Source: Eubacterium sp. (GTDB lineage: Bacteria > Bacillota_A > Clostridia > Peptostreptococcales > Anaerovoracaceae). From it: a stretch of 13,352 nucleotides of DNA. A model generated the notes under the pieces. The model was given only the letters and a program-made list of their open reading frames with translations. It did no database searches and had not been told where the DNA came from. The stretch is from the NCBI GenBank assembly GCA_017425345.1, contig JAFOML010000061.1:1-13352 (forward strand), given 5' to 3'. The position numbers and the translations under genes were made by a program. Of this stretch, positions 8,162 through 13,352 are shown one piece after another (within the stretch, counting starts at the first letter, position 1; the number at the start of each line of letters is the position of its first letter).

Positions 8162-9595
8162 ATGGTAAAAGAACAGAACCTGACGATGCTCACAGACTTT
8201 TATGAGCTTACCATGGCAAACGGCTATCTGAAGTCAGGATTAAAAGACAATATTGCATATTTTGACATGTTTTTCCGCAGAATCCCGGACAATGGCGGTT
8301 ACGCCATCATGGCCGGACTGGAACAGCTGATCAATTATCTCAAGGACCTGAAGTTTACGGAAGAGGATATCGAGTATCTGCGCAGCAAGAAGATCTTCTG
8401 CGAGGAGTTCCTGGAGTATCTGAAAAACTTCAAGTTTGAGTGCGACGTCTGGGCGGTTCCGGAAGGAACGCCGATCTTCCCGCATGAGCCGATCCTGACC
8501 GTGCGTGGACCGGTCCTCCAGGCTCAGTTTGTTGAGACGATGGTTCTTCTGACTATCAACCACCAGAGTCTGATCGCGACCAAGGCAAGCAGAATCTGCC
8601 GCGCTGCGCAGGGCAGAGCGGTTATGGAATTCGGTTCCCGCCGCGCTCACGGCGCTTCCGCCGCGAACTACGGCGCAAGAGCTGCTTACATCGCAGGCTG
8701 CATCGGTACTGCCTGCACGATCACAGACCGTGACTATCACATTCCGGCTCTCGGAACCATGGCACACAGCTGGGTACAGATGTTCCCGTCGGAATACGAT
8801 GCATTCAAGAAGTATGCGGAGATCTATCCGGACAACTGCACGCTTCTGGTCGATACCTACAACGTGCTGAAGTCGGGTGTTCCGACCGCAATCCGCGTGT
8901 TCAAGGAGATGAAGCCGAAGAAGATGGGCATCCGCATCGACAGCGGCGATATCGCTTATCTGACCAAGCGCGCGCGCAAGATGCTGGACGAGGCAGGTCT
9001 TCCGGAATGCACGATCACCATTTCCAACTCGCTGGATGAGTATCTGATCCGTGACGTCATCATGGAAGGCGCGAAGATCGATTCCTTCGGCGTCGGCGAG
9101 CGCCTGATCACGGCCAAGTCCGAACCGGTATTCGGCGGCGTATACAAGCTGGCGGCTCTGGAAGTGGATGGAAAGATCATTCCGAAGATCAAGATCTCCG
9201 AGAACGTGGAGAAGATCACCAATCCGGGATTCAAGACTCTGTATCGTCTCTATGACAATGAGAGCGGCAAGGCGCAGGCAGACGTCATGACGCTGGACGG
9301 AGAAGAGATCGTAAGCGGAGAAGACTATGAGATCTTCGATCCGAACGCGATCTGGAAGAAGAAGATGCTCAGCGATTTCACAGCAGTGAACCTGCGCAAG
9401 CCGATCTTCCTGAAGGGTGAGCTGGTCTATGATTGCCCGGACATCCAGACGATCCGGCAGTACTGCAAGGACCAGATGGAGACGCTGTGGGAAGAGACAC
9501 TGCGTTTCGAAAATCCGCAGACGTACTACGTTGACCTCTCGAGAAATCTTTGGGATGTCAAGCATGCGCTGATCGAGGAGCACAATCAGAAGTAA
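8162..9595 (+). CDS. pncB: Nicotinate phosphoribosyltransferase
   Basis: The enzyme joins nicotinate and PRPP, with ATP hydrolysis, to make nicotinate mononucleotide, the entry step of the Preiss-Handler NAD salvage route; it is cytosolic. The 477-residue protein opens with LTDFYELTMANGY, typical of the family. It then carries MEFGSRRAHG (PRPP/nicotinate site) and GTMAHSWVQMF, whose His is the residue phosphorylated by ATP in this family. DSGDIAYL and the GVGERLIT region of the phosphate-binding barrel follow. The length matches the longer (about 480-residue) bacterial type rather than the 400-residue E. coli type. The start has an AAGGAG ribosome site 7 nt upstream. It has its own promoter and an unusual leader, so it is probably regulated separately from uvrBA, and a terminator follows closely. 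No other NAD gene is in the window. Confidence 0.95.
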   Translation: MVKEQNLTMLTDFYELTMANGYLKSGLKDNIAYFDMFFRRIPDNGGYAIMAGLEQLINYLKDLKFTEEDIEYLRSKKIFCEEFLEYLKNFKFECDVWAVPEGTPIFPHEPILTVRGPVLQAQFVETMVLLTINHQSLIATKASRICRAAQGRAVMEFGSRRAHGASAANYGARAAYIAGCIGTACTITDRDYHIPALGTMAHSWVQMFPSEYDAFKKYAEIYPDNCTLLVDTYNVLKSGVPTAIRVFKEMKPKKMGIRIDSGDIAYLTKRARKMLDEAGLPECTITISNSLDEYLIRDVIMEGAKIDSFGVGERLITAKSEPVFGGVYKLAALEVDGKIIPKIKISENVEKITNPGFKTLYRLYDNESGKAQADVMTLDGEEIVSGEDYEIFDPNAIWKKKMLSDFTAVNLRKPIFLKGELVYDCPDIQTIRQYCKDQMETLWEETLRFENPQTYYVDLSRNLWDVKHALIEEHNQK

Positions 9596-9608
9596 ACAAC
9601 AGCAATAG

Positions 9609-9636
9609 AAAAGGAGCGGATGGATCCGCTCCTTTT
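9609..9636. terminator. Bidirectional rho-independent terminator
   Basis: A perfect 12-bp stem (AAAAGGAGCGGA with TCCGCTCCTTTT) closes a TGGA loop. The arms supply a T run on either strand, so it can end both the pncB transcript and the convergent small membrane-protein gene, which stops at 9651. Confidence 0.93.
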
Positions 9637-9650
9637 AACTTGTTCTGAAG

Positions 9651-10118
9651 TTACTTCTTGGTGATCTCCTTCACGATATCCTCCTTGGTCGTTCCGGCCT
9701 TGAAGGTGAAGGATCCTTCTTTGATATCCAGCGAATTAACCTCCGCAGCCTCGCAGACGCTCTGGTAGTCCACGTCGCTGGTGAAGAGGCCGGCATTGAC
9801 GAGGCATGCGATGCGCTTCGCGGTCTTCTTTCCCTTGACCTCGACGGTAAAATCCTCTGCAAGCTTATCATCTGCCCAGGACGCAATCACTGCGGTCTGC
9901 TGGCCCTTCTTCCCGTCGTCCTTCGCGGTTGTATCCGCGGCTTCCTGCTGTCCGGTCGTCTGAACGACACCGGAGATGTCCTGCAGCGTGTTCGGATAGT
10001 CAACGATTATATTGATCCTCCATACGATCACGACTGCGGCAATGCACAGAATGAGCACGGCCAGAACGATATCGCTGTGATCATAGTAGAAATCTCTGAA
10101 TGAGTGGCGTTTCTTCAT
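9651..10118 (-). CDS. Small single-pass membrane protein with MltG/YceG LysM-like domain
   Basis: This is a 155-residue protein I cannot name. A short basic N-terminus (MKKRHSFRDFYYDHSD) leads to one membrane helix at about residues 17-38, so the rest should lie outside the cell. A hydrophilic Gln/Thr/Asp/Lys-rich linker (about 45-85) follows. The C-terminal part (about 90-155) has the pattern FTVEVKGKKTAKRIACLVNAG ... IKEGSFTFKAGTTKEDIVKEIT. That resembles the LysM-like substrate subdomain at the start of endolytic transglycosylase MltG/YceG, but the catalytic domain is absent. It could bind peptidoglycan or help a cell-wall enzyme; this is inference. ATG at 10118 was chosen for its GGAGG ribosome site 5 nt upstream. 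An in-frame ATG at 10172 lies upstream of the predicted transcription start. Confidence 0.8.
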   Translation of the reverse strand: MKKRHSFRDFYYDHSDIVLAVLILCIAAVVIVWRINIIVDYPNTLQDISGVVQTTGQQEAADTTAKDDGKKGQQTAVIASWADDKLAEDFTVEVKGKKTAKRIACLVNAGLFTSDVDYQSVCEAAEVNSLDIKEGSFTFKAGTTKEDIVKEITKK

Positions 10119-10158
10119 GAATACCTCCGCAAGTTTCCATTTTTCAAAAATCATATCT

Positions 10159-10187
10159 ATTCTATCACACATTCACCAAAAGAACAA
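10159..10187 (-). promoter_or_regulatory. Promoter for the small MltG-like membrane protein
   Basis: On the minus strand, -35 TTGTTC (10187-10182) and -10 TAGAAT (10164-10159) are 17 nt apart, with TG just ahead of the -10. Transcription should begin near 10152, about 34 nt before the chosen ATG at 10118. It is back to back with the promoter of the pseudouridine synthase gene. Confidence 0.65.
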
Positions 10188-10193
10188 ATCCTT

Positions 10194-10222
10194 TTGCTAT
10201 GATGTAAGTAATGATGTATAAT
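10194..10222 (+). promoter_or_regulatory. Promoter for the rluA-lepB-lepB-smpB run
   Basis: A -35 TTGCTA (10194-10199) and a perfect -10 TATAAT (10217-10222) are separated by 17 nt. The predicted first transcribed base, about 7 nt past the -10, is at or within a base or two of 10229, which is the A of the best start codon of the downstream gene. Confidence 0.78.
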
Positions 10223-10228
10223 AGCGTT

Positions 10229-11242
10229 ATGGTTACTATTGAGATTGGGGAAAATGAACGGAATCAGAGGCTGGATCGCTTTCTTCGCAAGTATCTTTCC
10301 GGAGCGCCGCTCAGCCATATCTACAAGATGATCCGAAAGGACGTCAAGGTGAACGGCAGGCGCGAGGGGAAGGAATACGTGCTTCAGGAAGGGGACCTGC
10401 TGGCTTTGTACCTCCGGGAGGAAGACCTTCAGGCATACCACAAGGCCCCGCGCACCGCAGACGTGCGGAGGCAGTTCGGCATCGCCTACGAGGATGCCAA
10501 TATCCTGATCGCGGAGAAACCTTTCGGGCTCCTGACTCATGGTGACAGAAACGAAAAGAAGAACCACCTGACAAACCAGGTGATGAGCTATCTGACTGCA
10601 AAGGGTGAGTATAAGCCGTCCGCGGCAGGCACGTTTACGCCGGCGCCGGTGAATCGGCTGGACCGGAATACGACGGGTCTTGTGATTTTTTGCAAAACCT
10701 ATGCCGCCCTCAAGACCTTCAACCAGATGATCCGCGAACGGAACTGCATCGGCAAGTTCTACGTGACGATCGTGCGGGGCAGGTTGACGGAGCCGCTGCA
10801 TCTGACGGGACGTCTGGATAAGGATACCGACCGGAATATGGTGCAGGTCAGCGGAGAAGGCGCGCTTGCGATCGAGACCATCGCGCGGCCGCTTGCGGGA
10901 AATGACGATTATACGCTGACGGAGGTTCAGATTTTGACCGGAAGGACGCATCAGATCCGCGCGCACCTCGCGTCGGCAGGCTATCCGCTGGTCGGCGATC
11001 CGAAGTACGGGGACCCGGCGCTCAACCGGAAGCTGAAGGCGGAGCTTAGGCTTACGACGCAGATTTTGCACGCGTACCGCCTCACATTCACGGACTGCCC
11101 CGGGGACTATGCGTACCTGAACGGCAGGGAAGTGACGGCGCCGCCTCCCGCAGGCTTTGGAAAGGCGGGCAGGGCACTGCTCGGAGAAGAGTTTGCAGTT
11201 TGGAATTCACAATGGAAGGACAGCAAGAGGAAACGGAAATGA
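10229..11242 (+). CDS. RluA-family RNA pseudouridine synthase
   Basis: The enzyme isomerises uridines to pseudouridine in RNA, probably 23S rRNA; which sites cannot be told. Counting 337 residues from ATG 10229, an S4 RNA-binding domain occupies about 1-62 (GENERNQRLDRFL ... KVNGRREGKEY). The catalytic domain carries the motif NRLDRNTTGLVIF with the catalytic Asp145 (HRLDxxTSG in most relatives). GRTHQIRAHLA follows near residue 250. This layout is that of the RluC/RluD group. The ATG at 10229 makes a normal family N-terminus (MVTIEIGENE). An in-frame ATG at 10211 sits inside the promoter. Neither has a ribosome site, and the predicted transcription start coincides with 10229, suggesting leaderless translation. 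The stop overlaps the start of the next gene as ATGA (11239-11242), implying translational coupling. Confidence 0.92.
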   Translation: MVTIEIGENERNQRLDRFLRKYLSGAPLSHIYKMIRKDVKVNGRREGKEYVLQEGDLLALYLREEDLQAYHKAPRTADVRRQFGIAYEDANILIAEKPFGLLTHGDRNEKKNHLTNQVMSYLTAKGEYKPSAAGTFTPAPVNRLDRNTTGLVIFCKTYAALKTFNQMIRERNCIGKFYVTIVRGRLTEPLHLTGRLDKDTDRNMVQVSGEGALAIETIARPLAGNDDYTLTEVQILTGRTHQIRAHLASAGYPLVGDPKYGDPALNRKLKAELRLTTQILHAYRLTFTDCPGDYAYLNGREVTAPPPAGFGKAGRALLGEEFAVWNSQWKDSKRKRK

Positions 11243-11808
11243 CCAAGAAAGAAAAGAACGGAAGTGATCAGTTGACCATCGGAGAATTGATAAAGGATGT
11301 GATCATCGCTGTTGTCATAGCGCTTGTGATCATCCAGTTCGTCAAGCCGACGATCGTTATGGAAAGCTCGATGGAGCCGAATTTTTATCAGGGAGATTAT
11401 CTGTTCGTCTACCGCATGGCGTATAAGTTCAGCGCGACGCCGGAGAAAGGGGATGTCATCATCTTCAAATCGGACCTACAGACGGAGAAGGGGGACAAGA
11501 AGCTGCTGATCAAGCGTGTGGTCGGTGTCCCGGGAGATGAGATCTCGATCCATAACGGAAAGGTGCTGATCAACGGAAAAGAGGACTTGCAGGACTACAC
11601 CGCGGAAGGGATGACGGTCGGTGATATCGATGTGACGGTTCCGGAAGGCGAGCTGTTCTGCATGGGCGACAACCGGACGGTCAGTCTGGACAGCCGGTCC
11701 CCGGAAGTGGGATGCGTCAGCTACGACCGGGTCGTAGGGCGCGTTTTCTTCCGCGCATTTCCGTTTAACCAGATCGGTATCATCCATAACCCTTACGAAG
11801 AGGAGTAG
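11239..11808 (+). CDS. lepB: Type I signal peptidase (first of two)
   Basis: This membrane serine protease removes signal peptides from exported proteins outside the cytoplasmic membrane. From ATG 11239 the protein has 189 residues, with one N-terminal membrane helix at about 18-36 (IKDVIIAVVIALVIIQF). The catalytic Ser44 lies in SMEP, and the general base Lys92 in KRVVGVPGD. The conserved GDNR...SLDSR box follows in the C-terminal half. The arrangement is the short Gram-positive (SipS-like) form. ATG 11239 overlaps the upstream stop as ATGA and has AGAGG 8-10 nt before it. In-frame TTG 11200 and ATG 11212 would extend the protein into the rluA-like gene without a better ribosome site. A second paralogue follows 8 nt downstream. 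Confidence 0.95.
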   Translation: MTKKEKNGSDQLTIGELIKDVIIAVVIALVIIQFVKPTIVMESSMEPNFYQGDYLFVYRMAYKFSATPEKGDVIIFKSDLQTEKGDKKLLIKRVVGVPGDEISIHNGKVLINGKEDLQDYTAEGMTVGDIDVTVPEGELFCMGDNRTVSLDSRSPEVGCVSYDRVVGRVFFRAFPFNQIGIIHNPYEEE

Positions 11809-11816
11809 AAACCCGT

Positions 11817-12341
11817 ATGAAGGACATTATCAAAGACGTCACTGTCGCCGCAATGGTCGTTCTGATCGCTGCGCAGTTCTATGAACCGACGCGTGTTTTT
11901 GGTGTGTCCATGCAGCCTTCGTTTCAGGAGAACGACTATCTGATCATCAGCCGCCTGGCTTACCGAAACAAGCAGCCGAAGCGCGGAGATGTCATCGTGT
12001 TTCAGTCCACTCTGAAGGATTCGGAAGGGAAAGACGAGCTGCTGATCAAACGGATCATCGGTCTTCCGGGGGAGAAGATCGAGATCGCGGGCGGCAAGGT
12101 CATGATCGATGGAGAAGTATTACAGGAATCCTATATTAAAGAGCCGTACACGGATGGGGCCGTTACGATGACAGTGCCGGAGGGCTCGTACTTCTGTATG
12201 GGAGACAACCGCGCCCGCAGCACGGACAGCCGCAGTGAGAGTGTCGGAACGGTCTCCGCGGATCAGATCAGCGGGAAGGTCGTCTACCGCGTTTTCCCCT
12301 TTAAGAATATCGGCAAGATTCAGCCGGCGCTGGTACGGTAA
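11817..12341 (+). CDS. lepB: Type I signal peptidase (second of two)
   Basis: This is a second signal peptidase I of 174 residues, clearly related to the one just upstream. A single membrane helix spans about 6-22 directly from the N-terminus, with only six residues ahead of it. Catalytic Ser31 is in SMQP and Lys78 in KRIIGLPGE. The C-terminal box is MGDNRARSTDSRSESVG. Both dyad residues are present, so it should be active. The ATG is 8 nt after the first copy's stop; AGGAG within that gene's last codons is the nearest ribosome site, at a somewhat long spacing of about 11-13 nt. The pair probably arose by tandem duplication. They differ most before the helix and in the loop after the Lys box, which could mean different substrate preferences (inference). 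Confidence 0.95.
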   Translation: MKDIIKDVTVAAMVVLIAAQFYEPTRVFGVSMQPSFQENDYLIISRLAYRNKQPKRGDVIVFQSTLKDSEGKDELLIKRIIGLPGEKIEIAGGKVMIDGEVLQESYIKEPYTDGAVTMTVPEGSYFCMGDNRARSTDSRSESVGTVSADQISGKVVYRVFPFKNIGKIQPALVR

Positions 12342-12350
12342 GGAAGAACT

Positions 12351-12815
12351 ATGGCAAAGAGAGAGAGCAAACTGGTCGCGAATAACAAGAAGGCGCGGCA
12401 CGATTATTTTATAGACGAGGTTTATGAGGCGGGGATCGCCCTGACCGGAACGGAGATCAAGTCCGTCCGCGCGGGGAAGGTCAGCATCAAGGAGAGTTAT
12501 GCCAAGATCCAGAACGGAGAACTGATCCTGCTCGGCATGAACATCAGCCCCTATGAACAGGGGAATCGCTTTAACGTGGAGCCGCTGCGTCCGCGCAAGC
12601 TTCTGTTGCATAAAAAAGAGATCCGCAAGCTCATCGGCTACACGTCGCAGCAGGGTTATACGCTGGTCCCTCTGCGCATGTATATCAATGAGCGCGGTCT
12701 CGCCAAGGTGGAGATCGCAGTCGCGCGCGGCAAGAAGAACTACGACAAGCGGGAGTCGATCGCCAAGCGGGATGCGAACCGCCGCATGGAGCAGGCGATG
12801 CGCCGGAACCGGTAA
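12351..12815 (+). CDS. smpB: SmpB, tmRNA-binding protein of trans-translation
   Basis: SmpB binds tmRNA (ssrA) and brings it to stalled ribosomes so that broken messages are released and their products tagged for degradation. The 154-residue length is typical. Family motifs are in order: [18 protein letters not shown] and [20 protein letters not shown] in the OB-fold, [30 protein letters not shown] in the middle, and the basic C-terminal tail [22 protein letters not shown] that enters the decoding centre. AAGGA lies ahead of the ATG, 9 nt after the second lepB stop. It is the last gene of the run. I saw no ssrA gene in the 540 nt downstream, where it often lies in other Firmicutes. Confidence 0.97.
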   Translation: MAKRESKLVANNKKARHDYFIDEVYEAGIALTGTEIKSVRAGKVSIKESYAKIQNGELILLGMNISPYEQGNRFNVEPLRPRKLLLHKKEIRKLIGYTSQQGYTLVPLRMYINERGLAKVEIAVARGKKNYDKRESIAKRDANRRMEQAMRRNR

Positions 12816-12822
12816 CGTCAGG

Positions 12823-13352
12823 TCAGGGCTGTCTCAGAATTGAGGCGGCTCTCTTTTTATTACAGGCGCCAGGAGCTCGCGTGCCTGCCGTTTCCTGCAA
12901 ACTGCCTTCTTGGTCATGATTTACAGGAGCTCGCGTGCCGGCCTTTTCCTGCAAATTGCCTTCCTGGTCCTGATTTACAGGAGCTCGCGTGCCGGCCTTT
13001 TCCTGCAAACTGCCTTCCGACTCCCGATTTGCAGGAACTCGCGTGTCAGTTTCCTCCTGCAAACTGCCTTCCTGATCCTGATTTACAGGAACTCGCATGT
13101 CAGTTTCCTCCTGCAAATTGCCTTCTTGGTCATGATTTGCAGGAACTCGCGCGTCTGTTTCCTCCTGTAAACTGCCGTCCAGCCGTCGATTTGCAGGAAC
13201 TCGCGTGTCAGTTTCCTCCTGTAAACTGCCTTCTTGGACCTGATTTACAGGAACTCGCGTGTCAGTTTCCTCCTGTAAACTGCCTTTCATCCCCCGATTT
13301 ACAGGAACTCGCGTGCCTGCCTGCGCAGATTGCAAAGGAAACACTAATCCAC
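12823..13352 (-). CDS. Possible 18-residue-repeat protein, C-terminal part (doubtful)
   Basis: One minus-strand frame is open from the right window edge to a TGA at 12825-12823. It would encode hydrophilic 18-residue repeats of the form GSLQEETDTRVPVNQDQE, at least eight times, ending in GACNKKRAASILRQP. The frame has no stop up to the edge, so it may be the C-terminus of a larger gene, or may begin inside: the unit at 13082-13117 has a perfect AGGAGG (13112-13107) 8 nt before an in-frame ATG at 13098. Against a real gene, the codons (TTA, CGA, GTA, AGT) differ from those of neighbours, which favour CTG, CGC and GTC. The core changes are about as often amino-acid-changing as silent. It also runs into the smpB terminator. 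Function unknown. Confidence 0.3.
   Translation of the reverse strand, partial: GLVFPLQSAQAGTRVPVNRGMKGSLQEETDTRVPVNQVQEGSLQEETDTRVPANRRLDGSLQEETDARVPANHDQEGNLQEETDMRVPVNQDQEGSLQEETDTRVPANRESEGSLQEKAGTRAPVNQDQEGNLQEKAGTRAPVNHDQEGSLQETAGTRAPGACNKKRAASILRQP
12825..12860 (+). terminator. Rho-independent terminator after smpB
   Basis: A 12-pair stem (12825-12836 with 12841-12852, including four G-T wobble pairs) around a GAAT loop is followed by CTTTTTATT. It should end the rluA-lepB-lepB-smpB transcript just before the repeat array. The stop codon of the minus-strand frame through the array (12825-12823) touches its base. Confidence 0.85.
12866..13333. repeat. Tandem array of 54-bp units (about 8.5 copies)
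   Basis: Full units begin at 12920, 12974, 13028, 13082, 13136, 13190 and 13244, with degenerate copies at 12866 (left) and 13298 (right). Each unit is a 36-bp core plus an 18-bp segment that varies more. The core starts TTTRCAGGA and ends TCCTGYAAA, a 9-bp inverted repeat around 18 nt. In the last five full units ACT/AGT extends the stem around a 4-nt bulge. There are two core types: the first two full units (GCTCGCGTGCCGGCC centre) and the next five (ACTCGCGTGTCAG centre). The variable segments share the form YTGCC-T-C and end in GA. No gene is certain here. The period is a multiple of three, so frames stay open on both strands. Confidence 0.95.

Noticed and set aside
8240..9583. Long open minus-strand frame opposite the nicotinate phosphoribosyltransferase
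   Set aside because: Same shadow effect; the plus-strand frame carries the full family motifs.
10119..10172. ATG 10172 as start of the small MltG-like membrane protein
   Set aside because: The predicted -10 box (10164-10159) lies inside that extension, and only ATG 10118 has a GGAGG site.
10211..10228. ATG at 10211 as start of the RluA-type gene
   Set aside because: It precedes and overlaps the -10 box TATAAT at 10217-10222, so it would not be transcribed from that promoter, and it adds six residues not typical of the family.
11200..11238. TTG 11200 or ATG 11212 as start of the first signal peptidase
   Set aside because: Neither has a good ribosome site, while ATG 11239 has AGAGG upstream and the ATGA overlap with the preceding stop.
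12910..13170. Plus-strand open frame through the repeats with hydrophobic repeats
   Set aside because: No ribosome site; it starts inside the array just after a terminator and stops at TAA within a repeat copy, so it is best explained by the 54-bp period keeping frames open.
12866..13333. A CRISPR array (36-bp repeats with palindromic ends and regular spacers)
   Set aside because: The 36-bp core with inverted ends looks CRISPR-like, but the intervening segments are only 18 bp and resemble each other (YTGCC-T-C...GA), whereas CRISPR spacers are 26-40 bp and unrelated. The cores also vary among copies, and no cas gene is present in the window.
12816..13352. An ssrA (tmRNA) gene after smpB
   Set aside because: I looked for the tRNA-like ends and tag-reading frame and saw only the terminator and the repeat array.

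Overview
The window looks like ordinary chromosome from a moderately GC-rich (roughly mid-50s %, not computed) Gram-positive member of the Bacillota, most likely a gut-type clostridium such as Lachnospiraceae. This is inferred from strong AGGAGG-type ribosome sites, the yitT-folD-uvrB-uvrA order, a clostridial-style FolD variant, an NSS transporter of the Firmicutes 'GFPY' type, and two small type I signal peptidases next to smpB. No species call can be made without a database search.

Layout, left to right. (1) 1-1338, minus strand: an NSS-family sodium-coupled transporter running off the left edge, driven by a textbook promoter (TTGACA-17-TATAAT) with a small palindrome at its start of transcription. 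(2) 1484-8064, plus strand: a tightly packed run of yitT-like membrane protein, folD-like gene, uvrB and uvrA, with gaps of 3 to 8 nt, so probably one operon from an extended -10 promoter. The UvrB and UvrA pair supplies nucleotide excision repair. (3) 8162-9595: nicotinate phosphoribosyltransferase with its own promoter (the -35 box lies inside the end of uvrA) and a roughly 85-nt leader with several mutually exclusive helices. (4) A bidirectional terminator at 9609-9636 separates it from a convergent small membrane protein (9651-10118, minus) carrying a C-terminal domain that resembles the LysM-like part of MltG/YceG. (5) 10229-12815, plus strand: an RluA-type pseudouridine synthase, two tandem type I signal peptidases and smpB, closely spaced or overlapping, ended by a terminator at 12825-12860. 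The first gene appears to be leaderless. (6) 12866-13333: a tandem array of 54-bp units, each a 36-bp core with inverted ends plus an 18-bp variable segment, continuing toward or through the right edge. One minus-strand frame is open through the whole array.

The housekeeping genes are easy to recognise. The points worth a second look are: the 54-bp repeat array, with its CRISPR-like dimensions but non-CRISPR content and five perfectly spaced Shine-Dalgarno/anti-Shine-Dalgarno motifs; the FolD homologue lacking both the catalytic lysine and the glutamine of the cyclohydrolase site; the structured leader of the nicotinate phosphoribosyltransferase gene; and the apparent leaderless start of the pseudouridine synthase. 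I did not see a clear multi-gene defence, secretion or biosynthetic system that is new. The repeat array is the best candidate for something undescribed.
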